A stretch of DNA of 64,000 nt, taken from positions 1 to 64,000 of the forward strand of contig JAFIEQ010000002.1 of the NCBI GenBank assembly GCA_020832455.1. Reading direction: 5' to 3'. The notes below the pieces were generated by a model. It worked only from the letters and a program-made list of their open reading frames with translations. It was not told the DNA's origin and ran no database searches. Position numbers and translations under genes: made by a program. This DNA is from Nitriliruptoraceae bacterium (GTDB lineage Bacteria; Actinomycetota; Nitriliruptoria; Nitriliruptorales; Nitriliruptoraceae). Positions 18,227 to 26,609 of the stretch are shown here, piece by piece (position 1 is the stretch's first letter; each line of letters starts with the position of its first letter).

Positions 18227-18335
18227 TGCCCGCCGTGCTGCCCCACCACCGGCCCTCCCGGCGGATGCCGCACCCCACCCCGGCCCACGACCGGGTCCGG
18301 CGCTCCCGTCCCCTCCCCCGTGTCAGGACCCCGCG

Positions 18336-19436
18336 ATGAGCATGTCCGACCCCGCCCACCCCGAGGATGCGACGACCACGCCCCCGCTCGACGCGGTCGA
18401 CGGCCGCACCAGCGACGAACTGCTGCGGGTCGAGGACCTCACGGTCAGCTTCCCCACCGACGACGGCCTCGTCCAGGCGGTCCGCGGGGTGTCGTACTCG
18501 GTCCGGGAACGCGAGGTGCTCGGCATCGTCGGCGAGTCCGGTTCCGGCAAGTCGGTCTCCTCCATGGCGTTGATGGGGCTGCTGCCGAAGTCGGCCCGGG
18601 TCACCGGCTCGGTGTACTTCCGGGGCCGTGACGTCCTGCAGCTGCGGGAGAAGCACCAGCGAGCGCTGCGTGGCTCCCGGATCGCGATGATCTTCCAGGA
18701 CCCGATGACCGCGTTGAACCCGGTCTACTCCATCGGCGACCAGCTCGCGGAGGCCGTGCTCTCGCACCACACGATGCCGCGCAAGAAGGCGTTGGACCGC
18801 GCCGCGGAGATGCTCGACATGGTCGGCATCCCCCAGGCACGCGAACGGCTGCGCAACTACCCCCACGAGTTCTCCGGCGGGATGCGTCAGCGCGTCATGA
18901 TCGCGATGGCCGTGATCAACAACCCGGACATCATCATCGCGGACGAGCCGACCACGGCGCTGGACGTCACCGTGCAGGCGCAGATCCTTGAGACGCTCAT
19001 CGAGGTCAAGGACGCGGTGAACGCCGCCATCATCATGATCACCCACGACCTCGGCGTCATCGCCGGCATCGCGGACCGCACCCTGGTGATGTACGCCGGC
19101 AAGCCGGTCGAGGTCGCGGAGACCGGGCCGATGTTCGCCAACCCGCGGATGCCCTACACCGCCGGACTCATGGGGTCGATCCCGTCGCTCGAGGACTCGA
19201 CGAACGAGCGGCTGCGTCCGATCAAGGGCACGCCGCCGTCGCTGATCAGCCTGCCCATCGGCTGCGCGTTCGAACCTCGGTGCCCGTTGTCGACCGCGGA
19301 GTGCCTGGAGACCGAACCGCCGCTCACCGAGACGGACAAGCCCGACCACGTGGCCGCCTGCCACCACTGGCAGAAACTCGCCGCCGTCGACGACCCGACC
19401 GCCTACTTCCGGACCGAGAGCGAGGTTGGGCGATGA
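18336..19436 (+). CDS. Oligopeptide ABC transporter ATPase, OppD-type
   Basis: ATP-hydrolysing subunit of 366 residues. Walker A GESGSGKS is at about 66-73, the signature [14 protein letters not shown] is near 187, Walker [13 protein letters not shown] follows, and the switch His is in ITHDLGV. The C-terminal oligopeptide-transporter extension has [20 protein letters not shown], a cysteine cluster known in OppD/DppD that can bind an iron-sulfur cluster. I chose ATG 18336, which has AGGA upstream; a longer in-frame start would overlap the OppC gene. The stop overlaps the next ATPase start by ATGA. Confidence 0.9.
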   Translation: MSMSDPAHPEDATTTPPLDAVDGRTSDELLRVEDLTVSFPTDDGLVQAVRGVSYSVREREVLGIVGESGSGKSVSSMALMGLLPKSARVTGSVYFRGRDVLQLREKHQRALRGSRIAMIFQDPMTALNPVYSIGDQLAEAVLSHHTMPRKKALDRAAEMLDMVGIPQARERLRNYPHEFSGGMRQRVMIAMAVINNPDIIIADEPTTALDVTVQAQILETLIEVKDAVNAAIIMITHDLGVIAGIADRTLVMYAGKPVEVAETGPMFANPRMPYTAGLMGSIPSLEDSTNERLRPIKGTPPSLISLPIGCAFEPRCPLSTAECLETEPPLTETDKPDHVAACHHWQKLAAVDDPTAYFRTESEVGR

Positions 19437-20491
19437 CGCAGACCTCCCCCGCCCCCGTCAGCGCCCACGACGAGCACGTCGGCGAGCATCTGCTCGAGGT
19501 ACGTGACCTCGTCATGCACTTCCCGATCCGCGGCAGCGGTTTCCTGCGCCGGGTGGTCGGACAGGTGCAGGCCGTCAGTGGCGTCAGTCTCGACCTCGAT
19601 GCCGGCGAGACCCTCGGGGTCGTCGGCGAGTCCGGCTGCGGCAAGTCCACCACCGGCCGCGCGATCCTGCAGCTGCACACCCCGACCGCCGGCAGCGTGC
19701 GGTGGGAGGGCAAGGAGCTCACCGAGCTGCCGAAGCAGGAGATGCAGGCGGTCCGGCGCGACCTGCAGATCGTCTTCCAGGACCCCTACGCCTCGCTCAA
19801 CCCGAAGATGCCGGTCAACGACATCATCGCGGAGCCGCTGAAGGTCCACGGACGTTACAAGGACGGCGGGCCGGCCCGGGTGAAGGAGCTGCTCCAGCTC
19901 GTCGGGCTCAACCCGGAGCACGGCAACCGCTACCCCCACGAGTTCTCCGGCGGTCAGCGCCAGCGCATCGGCATCGCCCGGGCGCTCGCGCTGCAGCCCA
20001 AGGCCCTGATCCTCGACGAGCCGGTGTCGGCACTGGACGTCTCCGTGCAGGCCGGCATCATCAACCTGCTCGAGGACCTGCAGGACGAGTTCGGCCTGGC
20101 GTACGTCTTCATCGCCCACGACCTGTCGGTCGTGCGCCACATCTCCGACCGGGTCGCGGTGATGTACCTCGGCAAGGTCGTGGAGACCGGCGAGCGCGAT
20201 GAGATCTACCGCCGCCCCTCGCACCCCTACACGCAGGCCCTGCTGTCGGCCGCGCCGAGCGCGAACCCGGAGATCGAGGCCAAGCGGGAGCGCATCATCC
20301 TCGAAGGTGACGTCCCGAGCCCGGCCGACCCGCCGAGCGGGTGCCGGTTCCGGACCCGGTGCTGGAAGGCCGAGGAGATCTGCGCCACCGAGGAACCCGA
20401 GCTCGTCGACCGCGGCCAGGGCCACCCGGTGGCGTGCCACTTCGCCGAGGAGCTGCTCGAGGTCATCAACCCCGACGACGTCACCCCCTGA
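19433..20491 (+). CDS. Oligopeptide ABC transporter ATPase, OppF-type
   Basis: Second ATPase of the Opp importer, 352 residues. Walker [11 protein letters not shown] is at about 65-74, a Q-loop sits in [14 protein letters not shown], the signature is [18 protein letters not shown], and Walker B is [13 protein letters not shown]. The C-terminal extension carries [21 protein letters not shown], again with the family's cysteine cluster. It is coupled to the OppD gene through ATGA. It converges on tpiA across a 105-bp gap that is almost wholly made of a 22-bp tandem repeat. Confidence 0.9.
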   Translation: MTQTSPAPVSAHDEHVGEHLLEVRDLVMHFPIRGSGFLRRVVGQVQAVSGVSLDLDAGETLGVVGESGCGKSTTGRAILQLHTPTAGSVRWEGKELTELPKQEMQAVRRDLQIVFQDPYASLNPKMPVNDIIAEPLKVHGRYKDGGPARVKELLQLVGLNPEHGNRYPHEFSGGQRQRIGIARALALQPKALILDEPVSALDVSVQAGIINLLEDLQDEFGLAYVFIAHDLSVVRHISDRVAVMYLGKVVETGERDEIYRRPSHPYTQALLSAAPSANPEIEAKRERIILEGDVPSPADPPSGCRFRTRCWKAEEICATEEPELVDRGQGHPVACHFAEELLEVINPDDVTP

Positions 20492-20506
20492 CCTCGGGGG
20501 CGACCC

Positions 20507-20616
20507 GATCTGCGCCTGTGGGCGACCCGATCAGCGCCTGTGGGCGTTCTGATCAGCGCCTGTGGGCGTTCTGATCAGCGCCTGTGGGCGTTCTGATCAG
20601 CGCCTGTGGGCGACGA
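20507..20616. repeat. Five copies of a 22-bp tandem repeat covering the tpiA stop codon
   Basis: The unit starts GATCAGCGCCTGTGGGCG and recurs at 20507, 20529, 20551, 20573 and 20595, exactly 22 bp apart. The last copy is the real 3' end of tpiA on the minus strand (it encodes Ala-His-Arg-Arg and the TGA stop). The other four copies lie beyond the stop. The outer copies differ slightly (CGACCC instead of CGTTCT as the linker). The repeat fills the space between the converging oppF-type and tpiA genes. Confidence 0.95.
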
Positions 20617-21370
20617 TGAGCGCGAAGTCCTCCGAGGACAGGCTGGCGCCGCCGACGAGCGCGCCGTCGACGTCCGGCAGCGCCATCAGCTCGCGGACGT
20701 TGCCGGGCTTGACGCTGCCCCCGTACTGGACCCGGATGCCGGCGGCGGTGTCCGCGTCGTAGATCGAGGCGAGCTCCGTGCGGACCGCGCCACACAGCTC
20801 CTGGGCGTCCTCGGGGAGCGCGGTGCGTCCGGTCCCGATGGCCCAGACCGGCTCGTAGGCGACGACCAGGGACTCCGGATCCGCGACCCGCACGCCCGCC
20901 AGCGACCCGCGCAGCTGCTCGGTGACCACCTCGACGGCGCGACCGGCTTCGCGTTCCTCGAGGGTCTCGCCGACGCAGAGGATGGGGCGCATCCCGTGGG
21001 ACTGGATCGCCTTGACCTTCGCGTTGACGACCTCGTCGGTCTCGCCGAACAGCGCCCGACGCTCCGAGTGGCCGGCGATGACGTAGCGCACGTCGAGCCG
21101 GGCCAGCATGGGGGCGGCGATCTCCCCGGTGAAGGCGCCCTCGTCCTCCGCGTGGCAGTTCTGGGCCCCCAACGCGATCGCGAGCTTGTCGGACTGGATC
21201 AGCGTCTGCAGCGATCGCAGCGAGATGAACGGCGGGCAGACCACGACCTCCTGCCCCTCGTAGTCCGCGCCGTCGAGGTGGTAGGCCAGCTTCTGGACGA
21301 GCTGGATGGCCTCGAGGTGGTCGCGGTGCATCTTCCAGTTGCCGGCGATGATCGGCGTACGGTCACTCAC
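20597..21370 (-). CDS. tpiA: Triosephosphate isomerase
   Basis: Interconverts dihydroxyacetone phosphate and glyceraldehyde 3-phosphate. At 257 residues it has normal length. GNWKMH near residue 11 holds the catalytic lysine, IAGHSERR the catalytic histidine and [12 protein letters not shown] the catalytic glutamate loop; GGSV near the end binds phosphate. The start is GTG (GTGAGTGACCGT). It is the last gene of the gap-pgk-tpiA series, 72 bp after pgk. Its final codons are the founder of the tandem repeat that continues past the stop. Confidence 0.96.
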   Translation of the reverse strand: MSDRTPIIAGNWKMHRDHLEAIQLVQKLAYHLDGADYEGQEVVVCPPFISLRSLQTLIQSDKLAIALGAQNCHAEDEGAFTGEIAAPMLARLDVRYVIAGHSERRALFGETDEVVNAKVKAIQSHGMRPILCVGETLEEREAGRAVEVVTEQLRGSLAGVRVADPESLVVAYEPVWAIGTGRTALPEDAQELCGAVRTELASIYDADTAAGIRVQYGGSVKPGNVRELMALPDVDGALVGGASLSSEDFALIVAHRR

Positions 21371-21442
21371 AACGTGGTCCTTGGTGGTCGGGACGTTCCG
21401 ACGCGCGGGGCGCGGGTGGGGCGATCGTGGGTGGGGCGGCGG

Positions 21443-22633
21443 TCAGCGGCGCAACGCGGCGACGCCGGGCAGGTCCTTGCCCTCGAGCAGTTCGAGCGAG
21501 GCGCCGCCGCCGGTCGACACGTGGTCGACGCGGTCGTCGAGACCGAAGCTGCGGATGGCGGCGGCCGAGTCCCCACCACCGACGACGCTGAACCCGCTGG
21601 TGGAGGCCATGGCCTCCGCCACGGTCCGGGTCCCGGCGGCGAAGCTCGCCCACTCGAACACGCCCATCGGGCCGTTCCAGAAGATGCTGCCGGCGCCGCG
21701 GATGGCCTCCGCGTATGCCTCCGCGGTCCGCGGGCCGACGTCCAGGCCGAGCTGATCGGCGGGCATCTGGTCGACGTCCACGGTCGAGGCAGCCGCGTCC
21801 TCGGCGAACTCGGGGGCGACCACGACGTCGGTCGGCAACAGCACCTCGACCCCGCGACCCCGGGCCCGTTGCACGAGCTCACGGACCGTGTCGACCTGGT
21901 CGGCCTCCACGCGGGAGCCGCCGACCTCGTGACCCTCGGCGACGAGGAAGGTGAACGCCATGGCGCCGCCGACCGCGATGGCGTCGACGCGCTGCAGCAG
22001 GTTCTCGAGCACGGTGAGCTTGTCGCTCACCTTCGCGCCCCCGAGCACCGCGACGTAGGGGTGCCGTGGGTCGGTGAGCAGGCCACCGAGCACCTCGAGC
22101 TCACGGGCCAGCAGCCGCCCGGCGTAGCCGGGCAGGCGGGCCGGGACCCCGGAGATCGAGGCGTGCGCGCGGTGGGACGCCCCGAAGGCGTCGTCCACGT
22201 AGACGTCCGCCAACGCGGCCAGCGCGTCGGCGAAGGCGTCGTCGTTGGCGGTCTCCCCCGCGTCCCAGCGCAGGTTCTCCAGCAGGAGGACCTCACCGGG
22301 CGCGAGCGCGTCCGCGCGGGCGCGCGCATCCTCGCCGACGACGTCGCTGGCCTGGTGCACCGGCCGCTCGAGCAGGTCGCCGAGCAGGGCCGCGACCGGC
22401 GCCATGGACGACGCCGGGTCCGGGGTGCCCTTGGGACGCCCCAGGTGCGAGGCGACCACGACGGAGGCGCCCTGCGCGAGCAGGTGCTCGATCGTGTCGA
22501 CCGACGAGCGCACCCGGAGGTCGTCGCCGACCTGACCGTCCCGCAAGGGTACGTTCAGGTCGGCCCGAACGAACACCTGCCGGCCCGAGGCGTCCAGGTC
22601 GTCGAGCGTCGGAACGCCGTCGAGCAGACTCAC
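21443..22633 (-). CDS. pgk: Phosphoglycerate kinase
   Basis: Makes ATP from 1,3-bisphosphoglycerate in glycolysis. The protein is 396 residues, the usual size for the two-lobed enzyme. RADLNVPLRDGQV lies near the N-terminus, SHLGRPKG binds substrate, and GGAKVSDK, FWNGPMGVFE and the late GGGDSAAAI form the nucleotide site. The GTG at 22633 overlaps the gap stop codon (GTGA) and gives the family-standard beginning; a longer reading would run back into gap. It lies in order with gap and tpiA. Confidence 0.96.
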   Translation of the reverse strand: MSLLDGVPTLDDLDASGRQVFVRADLNVPLRDGQVGDDLRVRSSVDTIEHLLAQGASVVVASHLGRPKGTPDPASSMAPVAALLGDLLERPVHQASDVVGEDARARADALAPGEVLLLENLRWDAGETANDDAFADALAALADVYVDDAFGASHRAHASISGVPARLPGYAGRLLARELEVLGGLLTDPRHPYVAVLGGAKVSDKLTVLENLLQRVDAIAVGGAMAFTFLVAEGHEVGGSRVEADQVDTVRELVQRARGRGVEVLLPTDVVVAPEFAEDAAASTVDVDQMPADQLGLDVGPRTAEAYAEAIRGAGSIFWNGPMGVFEWASFAAGTRTVAEAMASTSGFSVVGGGDSAAAIRSFGLDDRVDHVSTGGGASLELLEGKDLPGVAALRR

Positions 22634-23631
22634 AGCTTGTCGCCCACGAACTTGGTGAAGTCGGCCAGCCGCGTGGAGTAGCCCATCTCGTTGTCGTACC
22701 AGCCGAGCACCTTCACCATGCGACCCGCGGCGATGGTCGCCAAGCCGTCGAAGATGCACGAGTGCGGGTTGCCGATGATGTCGACGGACACGATCGGGTC
22801 CTCGGTGTACTCGAGCACGCCCTGCAGGGGCCCGTCCGCAGCGGCCTTGAGCGCGGCGTTGAGCTCCTCCTTGGTGACCTCCTGCGACAGCAGCAGCGTC
22901 AGGTCCGTGGCGGAGCCCGACGGGACCGGCACGCGCATGGCGTAGCCGTCGAGGCGGCCCTCCATGGCGGGCAGCGCGAGCGACGCGGCCTTGGCCGCAC
23001 CGGTCGTGGTCGGGATCATCGACACCGCGGCGGCGCGGGCGCGACGTGGGTCCTTGTGCGGCGCGTCGTGGATGCGCTGGTCACCGGTGTAGGCGTGGAT
23101 CGTGGTCATCAGACCCTGCTCGATCCCGAACGCCTCGTGGATGACCTTGGCCATCGGGACGACAGAGTTGGTCGTGCAGGAGGCCATGGAGACGACGTCA
23201 TGGGTCGCCGGGTCGTACTCGTCCTCGTTGGCGCCCATGACGATGGTCTTGTCCTCGTCGGTCGCCGGGGCGGAGATGACGACCTTCTTGGCACCGGCCT
23301 CGAGGTGCTTGGCCGCCGCGTCGCGCTTGGTGAAGAACCCGGTCGACTCGACCACGATGTCGATGTCCATGTCCGACCACGGCAGCGCCGCCGGGTCGCG
23401 CTCGGACAGGACGGTGAGCCGGTCACCGTTGATGATCAGGTCGCCGTCGACCTCGACGGTGCCGTCGAAGCGACCGTGCACGCTGTCGTACTTCAGCAGC
23501 AGGGCGAGCGCCCCGGTGTCGGTGAGGTCGTTGACCGCGACGATGTCGATGTCGATGCCCTGCGCGTACTTGGCGCGCAGGAAGTTCCGGCCGATACGGC
23601 CGAACCCGTTGATGGCCACGCGGACGGTCAT
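22630..23631 (-). CDS. gap: Glyceraldehyde-3-phosphate dehydrogenase, type I
   Basis: Oxidises glyceraldehyde 3-phosphate with NAD. The protein is 333 residues. The N-terminal NAD motif is AINGFGRIGRNFLRA, the catalytic Cys is in MASCTTN near 152, and the catalytic His is in HAYTGDQ. The C-terminal part has the conserved YDNEMGYS. An Asp-rich region at 30-36 (VAVNDLTD) points to NAD rather than NADP use. It begins after a GGAGG-type site and overlaps pgk by 4 nt. About 100 bp upstream lies whiA, an arrangement seen in many actinobacteria. Confidence 0.96.
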   Translation of the reverse strand: MTVRVAINGFGRIGRNFLRAKYAQGIDIDIVAVNDLTDTGALALLLKYDSVHGRFDGTVEVDGDLIINGDRLTVLSERDPAALPWSDMDIDIVVESTGFFTKRDAAAKHLEAGAKKVVISAPATDEDKTIVMGANEDEYDPATHDVVSMASCTTNSVVPMAKVIHEAFGIEQGLMTTIHAYTGDQRIHDAPHKDPRRARAAAVSMIPTTTGAAKAASLALPAMEGRLDGYAMRVPVPSGSATDLTLLLSQEVTKEELNAALKAAADGPLQGVLEYTEDPIVSVDIIGNPHSCIFDGLATIAAGRMVKVLGWYDNEMGYSTRLADFTKFVGDKL

Positions 23632-23735
23632 GGAGCCTCCTGGCTGTGGTGGGAACGTGGTGGAAGGGTCGTGCTCGAAGGTCTGGTGCGCGTCGAGCGC
23701 TCGCCGCGGACACTATCACCGGCCTCCGACCGCGG

Positions 23736-24698
23736 TCAGGGGCTCTCGGCCTCCCCTTCGTCCGTAGCGGCAGGGGGATCGGCCGCCAACTCCTCGAGCC
23801 GCCGCAGGCGGCGGTGGACGGCCGACTTGCCGACGCCCGGGTGCAGCAGTGCGCCGAGCTCGCTGAGGCTCGCCTCCGGGTTCGCGAGCCGCACGAGCGC
23901 GACATCGCGCAACTCCTCGGGCAACCCATCCCACCCGTGCGCCGCGATGGCGGTCTCCACCGCGCGGACCTGCACCGCCGCCGCCTCGATGGAGCGGCGC
24001 AGGTTCGCGTTGTCCGCGTTGGCCAGGCGGTTGGCCTCCGCGCGCAGCTGCCGACGCAGACGGCGGTCATCGAAGGCGAGGAACGCCTGGCTCGCGCCCA
24101 GCGTCGCCAGCAGTCGACCGATGGACTCCCCCGACTTGATCACGACCCGGCGTCGGTCCCCGTCCACGTGGCTGGCGCGGACACCGAGGGCCTCCGCCAA
24201 CAGTGCCACCAGGCCGTCCGCGACCCCGGCACCGTCGACGGGCATCTCCAGGTGCGGGTCGCGACCGGGCGGGGAGATCGTCGCGGAGGCCAGCACGACC
24301 CCTCGCAGGTAGGACAACCCGGTCACCTCGTCGAGGTCGACGGGCAGGGCATCGGTCGGGAACCCCCGGGCATCGAGCAGCCCGAGCTGCTGGCCGAGGG
24401 GGGCGGCCTGCACGACCACCAGCCCGTAGGTGGTCCGCTGACGGACCCCGGACGGCGACCAGACGACCAGCTGTGGCCGCCGACCGAAGCAGTCCACGAG
24501 CCAGCGGTGGGCGCGGCGGACGACCGCGCCCGAGCCCGTGCGCAGCTGCAATCGAGGTCCGAGCTCCGCCGTGTCACGGTGCCAGCTGCCCGCGCCCCGC
24601 AGCAGCCCGCTGAGCTCCGCGCGGCGTTCCGGGTCGGTCGCCACCTCGACCCGGGCCAGTTCCTGGCGGACGCCCGCCGTGAAGCCCGGCGGCTCCAT
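23736..24698 (-). CDS. whiA: DNA-binding protein WhiA
   Basis: Regulator related to LAGLIDADG homing nucleases, needed for sporulation-associated division in Streptomyces and present throughout Gram-positives. The 320-residue protein has an N-terminal LAGLIDADG-like domain (GLLRGAGSWHRD and, later, YLRGVVLASATIS) and a C-terminal helix-turn-helix with LVRLANPEASLSELGALL. The catalytic acidic residues of the homing nucleases are missing, as expected for WhiA. Its ATG overlaps the yvcK stop by one base (TGATG), placing it in the rapZ-yvcK-whiA operon. Confidence 0.95.
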   Translation of the reverse strand: MEPPGFTAGVRQELARVEVATDPERRAELSGLLRGAGSWHRDTAELGPRLQLRTGSGAVVRRAHRWLVDCFGRRPQLVVWSPSGVRQRTTYGLVVVQAAPLGQQLGLLDARGFPTDALPVDLDEVTGLSYLRGVVLASATISPPGRDPHLEMPVDGAGVADGLVALLAEALGVRASHVDGDRRRVVIKSGESIGRLLATLGASQAFLAFDDRRLRRQLRAEANRLANADNANLRRSIEAAAVQVRAVETAIAAHGWDGLPEELRDVALVRLANPEASLSELGALLHPGVGKSAVHRRLRRLEELAADPPAATDEGEAESP

Positions 24699-25645
24699 CA
24701 GGGGCTCACCAGCGCGGTGAGGGCGTGGGCGAGCTTGGCCGGGTCGTGCCCGTCCGCGCCATCGAGCAGGTCGGCCACGATCAGCTGCGTCATGCGACGG
24801 CCGACCGCCGTCGCATCGACCGGCAGCGGTGCGCCCTGTCCGCTGGGTGAGTCGCCGCCGTGGGCGAGCACCGCATCGAGCTGCAGCCCCGGCACGTGGG
24901 CCGTCAGGGCGTCGAGGTGGTCGACGAGCCCCATCCCCTCGGTCTCCCCCGGTTGCTCACGCAGGTTGGCCACGTAGACGATCGGTGCCGAGGACGCCGC
25001 CAGCCCGGCGGTCACCCCCGGGACCAGCAGGTTGGGGATGAGGCTGGTGTAGAGCGACCCCGGGCCGAGCACGATCAGTTCCGCCTCGGCCAGGGCGTCG
25101 ACGACCCCGGGCGTGACCAGCGGGTCGTCGGGGTCGAGCCAGACCTGCTGCAACCGCGGCGTGGCCGCGACTGCGACCTGCCCGGTGACGGCCCCCTCCG
25201 CGGTCCGAGCGCGCAAGGTCACGGGGGTCTCGGTGCACGGCAGCACCCGACCCGGGCACGCGAGCAGGGCGCAGAGCCGGTCGAGCGCGGTGACCAGGTC
25301 ACCCGCGGCGAGGTCCTGCATCGCGATCAGCACGAGGTTGCCGAGGCTGTGCCCGGCGAGCTCGCCCCGATGGAAGCGGTAGCCGATGACCTCGGCGACG
25401 TCGTGGCGCCGGGCCATCGCCGTCAACGCCATCCGCAGGTCACCGGGTGGGAGCACGTCGAGGTCGCGACGCAGCCGTCCGGAGGACCCGCCATCGTCCG
25501 CGACCGTGACGACCGCGGTCGTGTGCTCGGCCAGCCGCGTGCAGGCGCGCAGCGAGCGCGCCAGGCCGTGGCCACCCCCGAGCGCCACCGCCGCACCGAT
25601 GGCCGCGGACGACGGCGGGTCCACCGCGGACCCCGATGCGCTCAC
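24698..25645 (-). CDS. yvcK: YvcK-family protein (CofD-like, UDP-sugar binding)
   Basis: Protein of 315 residues related to CofD. YvcK proteins bind UDP-GlcNAc and link central carbon metabolism to cell-wall synthesis and shape. AVALGGGHGLARSLRA is the glycine-rich phosphate loop, followed by TVADDGGSSGRLR; later GPGSLYTSLIPNLLVPGV contacts the nucleotide. The GTG at 25645 overlaps the rapZ stop (GTGA). It sits between rapZ and whiA, the conserved order. Confidence 0.93.
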   Translation of the reverse strand: MSASGSAVDPPSSAAIGAAVALGGGHGLARSLRACTRLAEHTTAVVTVADDGGSSGRLRRDLDVLPPGDLRMALTAMARRHDVAEVIGYRFHRGELAGHSLGNLVLIAMQDLAAGDLVTALDRLCALLACPGRVLPCTETPVTLRARTAEGAVTGQVAVAATPRLQQVWLDPDDPLVTPGVVDALAEAELIVLGPGSLYTSLIPNLLVPGVTAGLAASSAPIVYVANLREQPGETEGMGLVDHLDALTAHVPGLQLDAVLAHGGDSPSGQGAPLPVDATAVGRRMTQLIVADLLDGADGHDPAKLAHALTALVSP

Positions 25646-26523
25646 TCCGCACCCAGGTCGCGGTGCACGACGGCGACCGGCAGGTCGAACGAGGTCGCCA
25701 GGTGGCGACCGATGCGATCCGAGATGGCCACGGAGCGGTGCTTGCCCCCCGTGCAGCCGATCCCGATGGTCAGGTAGCGCTTGCCCTCGGTGACGTAGCC
25801 GGGCACGGCGACGTCCAGGAGGTGCTCCAGCGCGGAGACGAACGGCTCCGTCGCGGGCTGACCGAACACGTAGTCGCGGACGGGGGCGTCCTTGCCGCTG
25901 TAGGGCCGCAGCTCCTCGACCCAGTGCGGGTTCGGCAGGAACCGCACGTCGAACAACAGGTCGGCGTCCCTCGGCGTGCCGTGCTTGAAGCCGAACGAGA
26001 CCACGGACACCCGCAGCTGCGAGGCGCCCGGGTCGTCGACGGCCGCCAGGACCTTGTCACGCAGCTCGTGGACGTTGAGGTCCGAGGTGTCGACGATGAG
26101 GTCGGCGAGCCCGCGCAGCTCCGTGAGCTGCTCGCGTTCGGCCCGGATCCCCGACAGCACGCCCCCGTCGGTGTCCGCCGGGTGCCGCCGACGGGTCTCC
26201 TCGAAGCGACGGACCAGCGCCTCCTCGTCGGCCTCGAGGAACAGCACCCGCACGTCCGCCTCGGAGCGGCGCAGATCGCGCACCGTGTCGACGAGCGCGC
26301 TGAAGAACTCCCGGCCGCGGACATCGGCGACGACGGCCAGCCGGGTGACCGAGGATCCGGGGGCGAAGGCGAGCTCCGTGACCCGGTCGATGAGCGTCGG
26401 CGGGAGGTTGTCGATCACGAACCAGCCGAGGTCCTCGACCGCGTTCGAGGCCGTGGAACGCCCTGCGCCGGACAGCCCGGTGATGACCAGGATGCGTGGC
26501 CTGGCCTCCTCGACCGAGCTCAC
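25642..26523 (-). CDS. rapZ: RNase adapter/nucleotide-binding protein RapZ
   Basis: P-loop protein of 293 residues in the RapZ/YvcJ family. Walker A is GLSGAGRST near the N-terminus. The C-terminal domain has the conserved SFGFKHG, DVRFLPNPHW and GCTGGKHRSV motifs that bind the regulatory ligand. In E. coli it controls GlmZ decay and so glucosamine-6-phosphate synthesis; in actinobacteria the function is less clear but the linkage to yvcK and whiA is constant. I chose GTG 26523; GTG 26556 is an alternative, and neither has a strong ribosome binding site. UvrC is 86 bp upstream. Confidence 0.92.
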   Translation of the reverse strand: MSSVEEARPRILVITGLSGAGRSTASNAVEDLGWFVIDNLPPTLIDRVTELAFAPGSSVTRLAVVADVRGREFFSALVDTVRDLRRSEADVRVLFLEADEEALVRRFEETRRRHPADTDGGVLSGIRAEREQLTELRGLADLIVDTSDLNVHELRDKVLAAVDDPGASQLRVSVVSFGFKHGTPRDADLLFDVRFLPNPHWVEELRPYSGKDAPVRDYVFGQPATEPFVSALEHLLDVAVPGYVTEGKRYLTIGIGCTGGKHRSVAISDRIGRHLATSFDLPVAVVHRDLGAE

Positions 26524-26609
26524 CTCGCCGCCGAGCGGAGTTGGCCGATCGCTCACTGCTGGCCGTTGTGTGTGTGCTGGGTGGGGTGCTCGTTGTGGGG
26601 CGCCTCGGG

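Noticed and set aside
20507-20616. 22-bp repeats considered as a CRISPR array
   Set aside because: Copies are directly adjacent without unique spacers, and the unit is the 3' end of tpiA.
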